Shown here one piece after another: positions 8,193 to 17,287 of a stretch of 64,000 bases of DNA (within the stretch, counting starts at the first letter, position 1; each line of letters starts with the position of its first letter). Made by a program: the position numbers and the translations under genes. The stretch comes from Zoogloeaceae bacterium G21618-S1 (GTDB lineage Bacteria; Pseudomonadota; Gammaproteobacteria; Burkholderiales; Rhodocyclaceae), in NCBI GenBank assembly GCA_027214125.1, contig JAPWHF010000011.1:62001-126000 (forward strand), read 5' to 3'. The notes under the pieces are model-generated. The model was given only the letters and a program-made list of their open reading frames with translations, ran no database searches and had not been told where the DNA came from.

Positions 8193-9061
8193 TGCAGGGT
8201 AACGCCCGGGTCGAGTTCGACCATGTCGATGGCCTTGAGCAGACCCACGTAGCGCGAGAGCATGCCGAGAAAACGCAGGCGGTCGGGACCGGCCACCAGC
8301 CCGTGCCACTCGGTCCCGTCACTCACATTGGTGAAGCTCCACTCGCCCAGAGCCCGGGCAATGGCGTCATCCGCGCGGTGCAGACGCAACTTGGTGTTGA
8401 GCATGGCGGCGAGATTCGAATCATCGGCCACGCGGTCGTCGAGCACGACCTTGCCCATGTCCATTTCAATGACCCGATTGACCAGTTGCGCGACTTCGTC
8501 GAGACGGTGACTGGAGATGATCATCGAGGTGTTTTCGATGCGCTCGGCCAGCAGACTGAAGAAAATGTGGCGGGCTTCGGGGTCAAGGTTGGCGGCGGGC
8601 TCGTCGAGCACCAACACTTTCACGTCGCGCCCGAGTGCGATGGCGATCAGCAGCTTCTGCTTCATGCCGCCCGAGAGGCGATTGAAGGGGCGGTTGCGCA
8701 ACTCGTCGATATTCAGGCCGAGCCGGGTGCCGATGGTCTCGATCCGCTTGGGGTCGCTATTGCACACGGCGGCAGCAAAGGTGACCAACTGGCCGACCGG
8801 CATCTTGAGCGGTGGCGGTAACTGGGGCACGAATCCGATCTTGCCGAGCACGTTGGCACGCTGTTTGCGCGGCGACTCGCCATCGACCAGCACGTCACCA
8901 TCAAAGGTGTACTCACCCAGCAGGCAACGGATCAAGGTGGTTTTGCCGGCACCGTTGGAGCCGATCAGGGCAATACGCTCGCCGGTGGCGATGTCCAGCG
9001 TCACGCCGTCGAGGACGGGGTGACGCCGGAACAGTTTTTTGACGTTATCGAAACGAATCAT
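8189..9061 (-). CDS. nosF: NosF, ATPase of the NosDFY ABC transporter
   Basis: The 290-residue product has a standard ABC ATPase domain: Walker A GSNGAGKT (about residues 34-41), a Q-loop at GFVPQLPPP, signature LSGGMKQK, Walker B VLVLDEPAANLDPEA and the switch His in ISSHR. The C-terminal 70 residues are a NosF-type extension. It powers NosDFY during CuZ biogenesis. It starts 11 bases after nosH and overlaps nosL by four bases. Confidence 0.93.
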   Translation of the reverse strand: MIRFDNVKKLFRRHPVLDGVTLDIATGERIALIGSNGAGKTTLIRCLLGEYTFDGDVLVDGESPRKQRANVLGKIGFVPQLPPPLKMPVGQLVTFAAAVCNSDPKRIETIGTRLGLNIDELRNRPFNRLSGGMKQKLLIAIALGRDVKVLVLDEPAANLDPEARHIFFSLLAERIENTSMIISSHRLDEVAQLVNRVIEMDMGKVVLDDRVADDSNLAAMLNTKLRLHRADDAIARALGEWSFTNVSDGTEWHGLVAGPDRLRFLGMLSRYVGLLKAIDMVELDPGVTLQ

Positions 9062-9071
9062 CCGGGGTCGC

Positions 9072-10040
9072 TTAAAGCAGCTTGTTGAGCCCCTTGACCT
9101 CGAACTTGAGGGCACCGCTGGGGCAGGTATCCACGCACAGACCGCAGCGGGTGCAGTCGGGTCCGATCGGGACTTTGACGTCCGGCGAACGGCCCTTGAT
9201 GACGACTTCGAGCACGTGGGGCACGAGGCACACTTTGCGGCAGTCACCCTCGTGGAAGCAATGATTTAGGTCATACACCACGCGCACAGGCGAAATCACG
9301 CCAACCGCACCATAGGTCAAACCGATGGGGCAGATGTAACGGCACCAGGCGCGACGAGAATACACCACCTCGAACACCAGCAGCAGCGCAACCCAGCCCA
9401 GCGCCAGGCTGGGCCCGTAAATCAATGCGCGGCTGAGGATGCCGGTCGGCGACAGGGTTTCAAACACGGTAAAGCCGGTGACGAGCGCGAGCAGGGAAAA
9501 CAGTACCCACATAACGGTACGGGCGCCACGATGGAACTCGTGGTCGGTGACGAGCTTCTTCTCCACCAGCTTGAGGTGCAGCTTTTCAAACAGCTCGGCG
9601 ACCAGATGGTAGGGACACACCCAGGAACAGAAACTGCGCCCGCCCAGCGCCGCCCACAGCAGGAATACCGTGGCCGTGCCGATGAACAGGTTCACGATGA
9701 TGTGCTTGTGCGCCAGCATCACCTGCAAGGCAGAGTTCAGATCGATAAGGTGAAAGCCGACAAAGCGCGAGGCGGTGAGCGCGCCTTCCAGAATCTGGAT
9801 ATCGAGCCAGAAAGACAGCGTAAACAGGAGGTTGACCAGAATCAGCACCGTCCAGCGGCGGTTGCGCCAGGTGTTCTTTTCGAGGGCATGGTCGCGCACA
9901 TGCTTTTTCATGGCCTCGAAGTCATCCTTGGTCAGGCGCTTCATTTTGTGGATCTTCTGGGCTTCCGGCGTGATTTCCACCGGCTTTTTCGGCGCCTGGC
10001 CCAGCATGAGCATGATCTGCTCCAAGAATCGGCCTTTCAT
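9072..10040 (-). CDS. nosH: NosH, membrane iron-sulfur protein (NapH-like)
   Basis: The 322-residue product has four to five transmembrane helices and two membrane-proximal Cys motifs, FCSWVCPYH and WCRYICPIG, characteristic of the NapH/NosR C-terminal family, followed by a 4Fe-4S ferredoxin motif CTRCGLCVDTCP and an extra Cys cluster (CFHEGDCRKVC). In organisms with clade II NosZ, NosGH is proposed to pass electrons from menaquinol or ubiquinol to periplasmic cytochromes, replacing NosR. Its ATG overlaps the nosG stop (ATGA). Confidence 0.88.
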   Translation of the reverse strand: MKGRFLEQIMLMLGQAPKKPVEITPEAQKIHKMKRLTKDDFEAMKKHVRDHALEKNTWRNRRWTVLILVNLLFTLSFWLDIQILEGALTASRFVGFHLIDLNSALQVMLAHKHIIVNLFIGTATVFLLWAALGGRSFCSWVCPYHLVAELFEKLHLKLVEKKLVTDHEFHRGARTVMWVLFSLLALVTGFTVFETLSPTGILSRALIYGPSLALGWVALLLVFEVVYSRRAWCRYICPIGLTYGAVGVISPVRVVYDLNHCFHEGDCRKVCLVPHVLEVVIKGRSPDVKVPIGPDCTRCGLCVDTCPSGALKFEVKGLNKLL

Positions 10041-10945
10041 GCCTCGCCCTCCCACACCGCCCGCGAATCGACCACGATGGCGGTCGGCTCCACAGGGCAA
10101 ATCATTTCGCACACGCCACAGCCGACGCATTGCTCCATCACCACCGGCACACCGCGCTTGCTGCCGTCGGCGGCCTCGGTCACCTCCAGCCGAATGGCGT
10201 CCTGAATCGGGCACTCGGTGACGCACAGATCGCACAGATCGCGCTCATAGGGATGGTCGGCCACCGCGATGGGCGCCCAGCGATCCACGTCCATGTAGCG
10301 CATCTGGCCTTTGAAATCGGCGCCCCGGGCCTGGCCCTTGAAGCCCTTGCCCTGCGTCGCCAGACAAGCGTCGGGGCGCAACAGACGCGCGAGACCGGCA
10401 CGCTCGATGAGGTTGAGCGTGGGTTCCGGGTCATTGGCCTTGGCCTTGAGCACCGGCTTGTGCGCCAGCTCCGCGCCGGCGCGGATCTTCAGGAAGTCAG
10501 GCTTGCGATACACCAGCGCCCCCGTCGGGCAGGCCAGAATGCACTGCACCGCGTCGCAGGAAAAATCACAGGCCTGCTCGCGCGACTCGATGTGCGGCAC
10601 GCCCAGCCCGAAACCGTCGGTGATGTCGCCGAGCACAATGGCTTGCACCGGACAGACCTGCACGCACTGACCGCACTTGATACAGGACGACAGGAAGTCG
10701 TTTTCGTCCAGCGCACCAGGCGGGCGCAGGCGGGGGTTGTCGGCCTGCGCGGCCACTGGCAAATAGCCGGCCAGCCCCGCACCAACCACCCCGGTACTCA
10801 TCACCGCCGAACGAATGAAACGGCGCCGCGCTTCAAGCGCCCGCGCGTTAGAGCGTGGCGCCGCGCTGCCTTTTTTGGCACGTGGCGCCGAAGCCGCCTC
10901 AGACTCAGCTGACACGGCCGGACCCGATTCGGTCTCCTGGCTCAT
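10037..10945 (-). CDS. nosG: NosG, periplasmic 4Fe-4S ferredoxin (NapG-like)
   Basis: The 302-residue product carries a twin-arginine signal (ARRRFIRSAVMS, about residues 39-50), so it is exported folded with its clusters. Four Cys groups follow: CIKCGQCVQVCP, CDAVQCILACP, CDLCVTECP and CVGCGVCEMICP. It would form the NosGH electron-transfer unit with the coupled nosH product. ATG 10945 overlaps the nosD stop. Confidence 0.88.
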   Translation of the reverse strand: MSQETESGPAVSAESEAASAPRAKKGSAAPRSNARALEARRRFIRSAVMSTGVVGAGLAGYLPVAAQADNPRLRPPGALDENDFLSSCIKCGQCVQVCPVQAIVLGDITDGFGLGVPHIESREQACDFSCDAVQCILACPTGALVYRKPDFLKIRAGAELAHKPVLKAKANDPEPTLNLIERAGLARLLRPDACLATQGKGFKGQARGADFKGQMRYMDVDRWAPIAVADHPYERDLCDLCVTECPIQDAIRLEVTEAADGSKRGVPVVMEQCVGCGVCEMICPVEPTAIVVDSRAVWEGEA

Positions 10946-12399
10946 GATCTTGCCTCTTTGGGGTTGTAGAACATCGGCGCATCGTCCTTGAGCAACAGCA
11001 CAGGGCTGGTGAAAGGCGCGAGCCGTTCGAGGAAATCGAGCGCCTCGAGCATGGGCGCATTCTTGAAGAAGCGGGCGTAGGGCTGCTCCATCCATAACTG
11101 GTCGGTGAAGGCATACAGCTCATAGGGCGTATCGCCCACACGGTCGGCATTGCGGTCAAACCCCTGGTAGTCGTCCCAGTAGTTGCCATGCCATTTGCTC
11201 TTGGTGGCCGCCCCCGCGCCACCCACGGCGATCTGCGAGAGGTTGCCCTCGAAGACGTTGCCGCTCACCTCGGTGCCGCCAATATCGGAGGTGAACTGAA
11301 TGCCGATGCCGTTGTAGGCGATGCGATTGCCACGGATGATGACCGTGCTGTCGGGCTCGAAAGGCGAGATATCGCTGCCAATGCCGACCGCGCAGTAAAT
11401 GATCTCGTTCCCTTCGACGATGACGTCAGAGGCTTCCTTCATGCCGACCGCCATACCCGTTGCACCCGAGGCCTGCGAGATCACGTTATTGCGAATGGTC
11501 GAGTAGCCCGCGTACATGATGTACACCCCCACCGAATTGTCGTAGTACTTGTTGCCTTCGACCAGATTGCGGTTGGCGAACATGAAGTGCAGCGAGTAGC
11601 GGCTGCGCCGACCGAGATTGTTGCGAAAAATATTATCGTTGGAGTACCAAGCCACCACATCGCGCGAGTCGATCACCTCATTGCCTTCAATGAGGTTGTT
11701 ATTGCTCGACCACAGACGGATGCCGTCGCCGCGCAAACCGAGTTCGGCCGGCTTGGACTGGATGTGGTTGTTGCGCAGCGTGTTGTGATGCGCCTGCTTG
11801 AGGTCGACCCCAAACAGGCAGTCATCCATCCGGATCGATTCGTACAGACCGTGCTGGCCACGCACATTCAGGCAGGCGTCGTCCGAGTCGTGCGAGCCGC
11901 CCGAGCCCGTCAGGCGCAAACCGCGCACCGTTACTCCCGCGGCCTGCACCACCATCACGGTGCCACTGCCGCCGCCATGGATCACAACCTTGCCATCGCC
12001 TTCGATGGTCAGGGTCTTGTCCACCAGCACCGGGCCAGCGTAATCGCCTGGCGGCACCTTGAGCACGCTGCCCACCGGCGCCGCGTCGACCAGGGTCTGG
12101 AACCACGGCATATCGGTGCGATTCGGCGCGGTCGGCTTCGGTGCCGGTCGGGATGAGTCACCCCAGGAGTCCGCCGCGGCGTCCGGCAACCCGCTCTTTT
12201 CCATGCCTGCGCCGGGGAAAGCCACCCGCGGGTCGACCGGCTCGGTCGGCGCCGCCTTGGGCGCCTCCCCGGCCGCCTTCAGGCCCGACGCTTTGAGCTT
12301 TTCCAGCGCTGATTCGACATTGGCCAGCGTAGTCGTTTGCGGATACAGTGCCCCGGCCAGGATTGCGACGATCGGCAATAGCCGCGTCAGCGTTTTCAC
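10942..12399 (-). CDS. nosD: NosD, periplasmic right-handed beta-helix protein
   Basis: I place the start at GTG 12399, which overlaps the nosB stop as GTGA and opens a signal peptide (VKTLTRLLPIVAILAGALYP); the frame is open further upstream but without a signal. The 485-residue product has a long low-complexity Pro/Ala linker (about 45-100) and then a series of parallel beta-helix rungs (NNLIEGNEV, NNIFRNN, NRNLVEGNKYYDN, YSTIRNNVIS), typical of NosD/carbohydrate-binding CASH domains. The HGNYWDDYQGFDRNADRVGDTPY block near the end is the NosD hallmark. NosD receives copper from NosL and hands it to NosZ. Confidence 0.92.
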   Translation of the reverse strand: MKTLTRLLPIVAILAGALYPQTTTLANVESALEKLKASGLKAAGEAPKAAPTEPVDPRVAFPGAGMEKSGLPDAAADSWGDSSRPAPKPTAPNRTDMPWFQTLVDAAPVGSVLKVPPGDYAGPVLVDKTLTIEGDGKVVIHGGGSGTVMVVQAAGVTVRGLRLTGSGGSHDSDDACLNVRGQHGLYESIRMDDCLFGVDLKQAHHNTLRNNHIQSKPAELGLRGDGIRLWSSNNNLIEGNEVIDSRDVVAWYSNDNIFRNNLGRRSRYSLHFMFANRNLVEGNKYYDNSVGVYIMYAGYSTIRNNVISQASGATGMAVGMKEASDVIVEGNEIIYCAVGIGSDISPFEPDSTVIIRGNRIAYNGIGIQFTSDIGGTEVSGNVFEGNLSQIAVGGAGAATKSKWHGNYWDDYQGFDRNADRVGDTPYELYAFTDQLWMEQPYARFFKNAPMLEALDFLERLAPFTSPVLLLKDDAPMFYNPKEARS

Positions 12400-13406
12400 T
12401 CCGCCGTCCCCTCGCGCATCTGTTTGCGACGAAGCAATGTTGCCAGCAGCAGGCACAGCGTCATGATCACCACCGCCAGATAACCCCAGTAAGGGTAAGA
12501 ATAGGTAGAGAACTGCGCCACTTTGCCCACACCAAATACCGTCGGCATGAAAGGCTTGACCGTGAATGCACCCCACGGGTGCAGGTTATGACCAAAGAAC
12601 CACAGCCAGCCGGCGTAGTCGATCACAAAGAAAACCGGAAGCAGCGCCGGCACCAAGGCCAGCAGCAAGGAAAATCCACGAATCTTCCAGACGCCAACCC
12701 ACACCACCACCATGGCGGCAAGCAGCCCCACGGCAACGCCGGTGGTTACGCTCTTGAGCGTGCTGCCCCAATGGGCGATGCGCTCGGGTTCGTTGAAGAA
12801 GGCGCCCGCCGCTTCCATGTAGTGCTCGACATAGGCGTGCATCTTGCCCAGAACAAATAGCTCACCGACCATCCATGCAGCCACGGCGGCAAAACCGACA
12901 CCAAGCACCATCAGCCGGATCTTGCGCTTTGCTGCCGCAAAGCCGAGCAGCATCACGCCGAAAAAGCCGAATATATACCGCGACAACTGCTGCTCTACCG
13001 GCGCACCGATACCGATCGGGTGCATACCCACGTAGTGGTTGATGGTGTTCATCTCATGCACGCAGTCAAGTGCCTCTGCGTTCTTGTTGATATCGGACTT
13101 TTCTTTCTTCTGTGCCTCGAGAATCGGGTTGTAGCGCTCTTTCTGTGAGCCCAGGTCTTCCTGGAAGGTCTCGGTCATCAGGCGGCTGGCTTTCGGTGCC
13201 GTGCTGCAGCCGTTTTCCACGCCAGTGAAGCTGAAGTGGATACGAATACCATCGGGAAAGGCGTCTTCGGGGTAGTTTGGCGCGGTCAGCGCGACCCACC
13301 AGGTGGGCAGGAAATAGGCACCGACCATAAGAGCCAGGGCGATCAGGGTCAGTCCGCGAACGATCAGCGATTGCTTGCTCGCGGCGGCAGTGTTCTGGGG
13401 TTGCAT
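12396..13406 (-). CDS. nosB: NosB-like polytopic membrane protein
   Basis: The 336-residue product has an N-terminal helix (about 17-36), a periplasmic loop of about 100 residues with two Cys (ENGCSTAPKASR and ALDCVHEMN) and five or so further helices. Genes for such a membrane protein regularly lie between nosZ and nosD in clade II nos loci (nosB of Wolinella). Its role is not established; an electron-transfer or assembly role is proposed. The symbol rests on position and topology as much as on sequence. Confidence 0.75.
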   Translation of the reverse strand: MQPQNTAAASKQSLIVRGLTLIALALMVGAYFLPTWWVALTAPNYPEDAFPDGIRIHFSFTGVENGCSTAPKASRLMTETFQEDLGSQKERYNPILEAQKKEKSDINKNAEALDCVHEMNTINHYVGMHPIGIGAPVEQQLSRYIFGFFGVMLLGFAAAKRKIRLMVLGVGFAAVAAWMVGELFVLGKMHAYVEHYMEAAGAFFNEPERIAHWGSTLKSVTTGVAVGLLAAMVVVWVGVWKIRGFSLLLALVPALLPVFFVIDYAGWLWFFGHNLHPWGAFTVKPFMPTVFGVGKVAQFSTYSYPYWGYLAVVIMTLCLLLATLLRRKQMREGTAE

Positions 13407-13544
13407 ACGTTCACCGTGTCGTTGGATGTCCCGTCGCGGTGTGGTGCTGCACCATGGACTCAGTGCGCCCGATCGGGACGGGATCCGTCCAGGCGCCTCT
13501 TGCGCCGATGTTTATTAACGCGCGGTCATTCGCGCCGCGCTGAA

Positions 13545-13578
13545 CCCGAGCATCGCAGCCATGGCCACGATGCTCGGG
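13545..13578 (-). terminator. Strong hairpin after the diheme cytochrome gene
   Basis: Eleven-base perfect arms CCCGAGCATCG (13545-13555) and CGATGCTCGGG (13568-13578) enclose a 12-base loop, a few bases after the cytochrome stop on the minus strand. No U-tract follows, so it may stabilise the upstream mRNA end or partly stop transcription before nosB. Confidence 0.55.
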
Positions 13579-13586
13579 GAACACCA

Positions 13587-14300
13587 TTACTTACACATAC
13601 CGCCCGGCATTTTCAGGCTGGCCTGGTAAGCAGAAATGGCTACAAGTTGTGCGTCATCGTATTTCTTGATGATCTTGACCATGTCCGGGTTGGCGTTGCG
13701 ACGCTCGCCGTCACGAATATGCGTCATCTGGCGCAGCAGATATTTGTAGTGCTGGCCGGCGATCACCGGATAGAATTTTTCCTTCTCACCCTGGCCATGG
13801 TCGCCATGACAGTTGGCGCATTCTTTCTTGTACAGGGTGCGGCCCTTGGCAATCTGAAGCATTTTATCGGCTTCTTCGTAACCACCGTGGTCGGTAGGGA
13901 TACACAGACTGTTGATGTAGGCGGACACGTCGGCCAGATCCTGCGCGTCGGTCATGGTCGCGGCAAACGGATACATGGTCGGGTTGTCACGCAGGCCGGC
14001 GCGAATGTCGGCCATCTGCTTGATCAGCACGGTCGAGTGCTGGCCAGCCAACTGCGGGAAGGTGCCATCCGGACGACCCGCGCCCGAGGGCAGGTGACAG
14101 GCGCCACAGATTTCATAGACTTCCTTGCCGTGCTTGATATCGCCCTTGAGCGTCAGGGCTTCGTTTTTCTCGCCACCCTCGGCGTTCCAGACATAGCCTT
14201 CGCCTTCGATACCGGTTTTCTTCGGTGCGGGGCCACCGGCCGCCTGCACTGCGCCGACCGCAAACACGGCCAAGGACGCTGCAATCAAAAACTGTTTCAT
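13587..14300 (-). CDS. Diheme c-type cytochrome of the nos locus
   Basis: From ATG 14300 (AGAGGG about 10 bases upstream) the product has 237 residues, with a signal peptide ending VQA and two class I cytochrome c domains: CGACH in the first half (about residue 66) and CANCH in the second (about 160), each with a later Met candidate ligand (TMYPF, ANPDM). It resembles cytochrome c4/c553 proteins. It probably carries electrons from NosGH to NosZ CuA. The gene sits between the monohaem cytochrome and nosB on the same strand. Confidence 0.88.
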   Translation of the reverse strand: MKQFLIAASLAVFAVGAVQAAGGPAPKKTGIEGEGYVWNAEGGEKNEALTLKGDIKHGKEVYEICGACHLPSGAGRPDGTFPQLAGQHSTVLIKQMADIRAGLRDNPTMYPFAATMTDAQDLADVSAYINSLCIPTDHGGYEEADKMLQIAKGRTLYKKECANCHGDHGQGEKEKFYPVIAGQHYKYLLRQMTHIRDGERRNANPDMVKIIKKYDDAQLVAISAYQASLKMPGGMCK

Positions 14301-14466
14301 AGTTCTCATCCCTCTGAAGAGAATTAGCAATCGCTAAAGTACGCCAACATTCGCAAGCGTACGTTGATGCCCATCAAAAACTGCCCGCATGCGTTCGAAA
14401 AGACAGACACCGTGGATCGATCCGAAGACCAATGCACGGTGTGGTGCGGACAACCGTTGCGAAAAC

Positions 14467-14778
14467 TCAGGGCGCCAGCTTGGACACGAAATCGGCGAGC
14501 ACCTTGATCTGCGCATCATCGACCAGGTGCATGACACCCTTCATCGCGGCGGTCTGGCCATTGTTGCGCTTGCCGCTCTTGATGTCGTGCATCTGCGCTT
14601 CAAGATAGGCGGCGTTCTGGCCAGCAATTTTCGGATAGTTCGGCATCAGCGGCTTCTTGCCGTCAGCGCCGTGACAAGCGGCACAGGTTTTCTCGGCGTA
14701 CAGCTTGGCGCCATCTTCGGCCAGAGCCGGCGTAGCCATCAGGCCGACCAGCGCGGCGAATACTACTGCTTTCTTCAT
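14467..14778 (-). CDS. Small monohaem cytochrome c of the nos locus
   Basis: The 103-residue product has a signal peptide (MKKAVVFAALVGLMATPALA) and one haem motif CAACH at about residues 33-37, with a Met in TAAMKGVMHLV as likely axial ligand, a cytochrome c553/c551 type fold. A good ribosome site (GAGAGGGA) precedes the ATG. Directly downstream of nosZ, it is a likely electron donor to NosZ. A terminator-like hairpin separates it from nosZ, so it is probably expressed less than nosZ or from its own promoter. Confidence 0.9.
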   Translation of the reverse strand: MKKAVVFAALVGLMATPALAEDGAKLYAEKTCAACHGADGKKPLMPNYPKIAGQNAAYLEAQMHDIKSGKRNNGQTAAMKGVMHLVDDAQIKVLADFVSKLAP

Positions 14779-14797
14779 GGGTATTCCCTCTCAAAAT

Positions 14798-14832
14798 GAA
14801 AAACCGGGGAGCAATAGATATCACTCCCCGGT
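14798..14832 (-). terminator. Rho-independent terminator between nosZ and the cytochrome genes
   Basis: Read on the minus strand, ACCGGGGAG, a loop and CTCCCCGGT are followed by TTTTT. The arms are 9-bp perfect (plus positions 14803-14811 and 14824-14832). It lies 28 bases after the nosZ stop and 20 before the cytochrome start, so it should end or attenuate the nosZ transcript. Confidence 0.85.
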
Positions 14833-14859
14833 CGGCACTGCTTTGGCTCAGGTCAAGAA

Positions 14860-17157
14860 TTACTCAACCTTCTTGGCGCCGTTTTGCTCAAGATAGGTCT
14901 TGGCACGCAGACCGAGGTCGGCAGCCTTCACCTGGTATTGCCACACTTGCTCGGCCCACAGGTTTGCCTGATCCCAGTCACCGCCGCGAGCAGCGGATTC
15001 ATGCTTGGCCTTGGCTTCCTTCGTGCGGTTGAGCTGATCGACAGCATCTTCCATCATGGCGACCACATCCGGGAAGTCGGTGTAGTTGACACTGGTGATG
15101 TAGCCCACAACCTGGTCGATGATCGCCTGGGTGTCAGCCACTTTCTTCAGCGTCTTCTTGTAATCCGCTTCCGTGTAGTTCGCACCGGCCAGCGAGGCGT
15201 CCTTCTCAGGCTTCCAGCCCTTCGGCTTGACGAGGAGGTAACCCTGCATTTCGAGGTGCAGCGCCGAGCAGAACTCGGTGCAATAGTACGGATACACACC
15301 TTCTTTGTCGGCGTTGAACTTGACAGTGACCGTCTTGCCCGGCTCGACCGATGCATGCACGTTGAAGGTCGACACGGTGAAACCGTGGGTCTCGTCCTGA
15401 GCGCGCTCGAGGTTGGTCAGGTGGATCGTGACTTCATCACCCTTCTCGACTTCGATGGTTTCCGGCGTGATGTGCGAACGGATCAGCGTACCGAACACTT
15501 CCACCTTGTTGCCCGTGCGAACGGTCTTTTCCTGACCGGCCACCACGGCGCCCGGGTTCGGTTTGTCGGTACGGCTGTTAGTACCAACCTTGTAGCGCAC
15601 GGCAGGCTTCAGCTTGTCGGCCTTGATGGCGACCACATAGTGCGGCTCACCCAGCGGCACCGGCATGTCGTACAGCAACTGCATCTTGTCGTTGCTGATG
15701 TCGATGAGCTGGTGGTTCTGCGGATGCAGCGGGCCCACCGGGTTGAAGCGGTCGATCGACAGCTTGTTGAGCGCCACCAGATACTTGCCCTGCGGAGCCA
15801 TGGAATCGCCTTCCATGGTCATCAGGTGACCGATGTTGTAGTGCACGCTGAGTTTGTCGAGCACTTTGCCTTCGCAGTAGTTCCACTTGGCAACCTGCGA
15901 ATCCACATACAGCGAGGTGTAGGCGATGCAGGACTTGGCGTCGTACTGGGTGTGCAAAGGACCGAGACCGAGTTCGACCTGAGTGTGCAACGCATCCTTC
16001 ATGGCGATCACGGGGATGCCGTACGGATCGTTCGACTCGAACTTGCCGGCCTTGATGGCAGCCTGGATCTTCTCGAAGCTGTAAACCGACACGTGCGTAT
16101 CGAGTTTGCCGGAGACGACCATGTACTTGCCGTCAGGCGTCACGTCGACACCGTGCGGGGACTTGGGCTCGGGCACCAGGAAGAGCACGCCTTCCTTGAC
16201 CGAGACTTCGATCGGCAGCACGTTGTGGCCGTTGATCTTGGTGGCTTTGCCGGCCTTGACCAGCTCGGCTGCTTTCTTCCAGTTGACCACGTGCATGTAG
16301 TCAGTGTCCTTGGCGGAACAACCGGCTTCATACGGCGGACGACCCTTCTCGATACCACCGACATAACGCTCGGAGCAGAAGGAGTTGGTGAAGGACCAGC
16401 CGTCGGACGGACCTTTGCCCGCGTCGGACAAGTCCTGGGAGTACGGCGGCAGCTCGAGAGAGAAGGACTCACTCGGGACCAGACGGCCTTCATGACGATC
16501 GAACTTCCAGTACGTCACGCCACCACGATACTTGCTGTTGAACGAAGTGAGCGGCTCGAACTTCTGGTTGGCCAGCGGCGATGCGTATTGCGCGGCTTCG
16601 ATCACGTACTCGGTGTTCGGCGTGGCGAACGCACCACCGTGCTCGGACTTGAAGATCGGGTTGACCACGATCTGCTTGGTTTCGAAGTCGCGCAGGTCGA
16701 TCACGGCGAGGCGCGGGTTGGCCTTGTCGTTGATGAACAGGAACTGACCGTCGTACTGACCCTGCGTCTCGGACATCGCCGGGTGGTGGGTATCACCCCA
16801 GTTGATTTCCTTGCCGTCGATGTTGCCCTGACGCAGCACAGCCTTGGACTCTTCGTCAAAGCCGTAACCCTGCCACGGTTCCGGCGTGAACACGGCGATG
16901 TACTTGAGGATGCGCATGGACGGGATGCCATACACAATGATCTGGCCGGACTGACCGCCCGAGCTGAACGCGAGGAACTCGTCGCGCTTGCCGGTCGGCA
17001 CGTAGGTCTTGGCTGCCGCCAAAAGGTCTTGCTGGGACAGCCCACGGCTCTTCATGACATCCTGCAGCGATTCGGCAGCAAATGCCGAAGTCGTCGCTGC
17101 CAGACCGAAGCCAGCCGCAAGCGCCAGTCCGACCGCCTGCTTGATACTTGTCTTCAT
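14860..17157 (-). CDS. nosZ: Nitrous oxide reductase, clade II (Sec-exported)
   Basis: The 765-residue product reduces N2O to N2 in the periplasm. The signal peptide (MKTSIKQAVGLALAAGFGLA..., cleaved after AFA) lacks a twin-arginine motif, which marks clade II (Sec-dependent) NosZ. The seven-bladed propeller carries the CuZ His ligands (for example DTHHPAM and HYNIGH). The CuA cupredoxin domain has Cys626, Cys630, His634 and Met637 in CTEFCSALHLEM. About 115 residues follow the CuA motif as a charged, helical tail without a haem motif. GGGAGAG before ATG 17157 fixes the start. An FNR-type box lies upstream at 17271, and a terminator follows the gene. Confidence 0.96.
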   Translation of the reverse strand: MKTSIKQAVGLALAAGFGLAATTSAFAAESLQDVMKSRGLSQQDLLAAAKTYVPTGKRDEFLAFSSGGQSGQIIVYGIPSMRILKYIAVFTPEPWQGYGFDEESKAVLRQGNIDGKEINWGDTHHPAMSETQGQYDGQFLFINDKANPRLAVIDLRDFETKQIVVNPIFKSEHGGAFATPNTEYVIEAAQYASPLANQKFEPLTSFNSKYRGGVTYWKFDRHEGRLVPSESFSLELPPYSQDLSDAGKGPSDGWSFTNSFCSERYVGGIEKGRPPYEAGCSAKDTDYMHVVNWKKAAELVKAGKATKINGHNVLPIEVSVKEGVLFLVPEPKSPHGVDVTPDGKYMVVSGKLDTHVSVYSFEKIQAAIKAGKFESNDPYGIPVIAMKDALHTQVELGLGPLHTQYDAKSCIAYTSLYVDSQVAKWNYCEGKVLDKLSVHYNIGHLMTMEGDSMAPQGKYLVALNKLSIDRFNPVGPLHPQNHQLIDISNDKMQLLYDMPVPLGEPHYVVAIKADKLKPAVRYKVGTNSRTDKPNPGAVVAGQEKTVRTGNKVEVFGTLIRSHITPETIEVEKGDEVTIHLTNLERAQDETHGFTVSTFNVHASVEPGKTVTVKFNADKEGVYPYYCTEFCSALHLEMQGYLLVKPKGWKPEKDASLAGANYTEADYKKTLKKVADTQAIIDQVVGYITSVNYTDFPDVVAMMEDAVDQLNRTKEAKAKHESAARGGDWDQANLWAEQVWQYQVKAADLGLRAKTYLEQNGAKKVE

Positions 17158-17270
17158 ATTCTTCTCTCCCTGAACAGAAAGTTCCGATACTGCACAAACG
17201 CACAAATCGTCGCCGATAGCACACTGCGATAATTTGCCGCACATGGTGCGCGCATCAGCTTTCCCTAACG

Positions 17271-17284
17271 TTGATATTAGTCAA
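17271..17284. promoter_or_regulatory. FNR/DNR-type box upstream of nosZ
   Basis: TTGATATTAGTCAA matches the FNR consensus TTGAT-N4-ATCAA at nine of ten positions. It is centred about 120 bases before the nosZ start and about 97 before the divergent gene at 17374. The same variant half-site GTCAA occurs at the napF promoter. It implies oxygen or NO control by an FNR/DNR family regulator. Confidence 0.7.
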
Positions 17285-17287
17285 TTT

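Noticed and set aside
14884-17232. Long open frame on the plus strand opposite nosZ
   Set aside because: It mirrors the codon structure of nosZ in high-GC DNA; its translation has no domain, signal or ribosome site.
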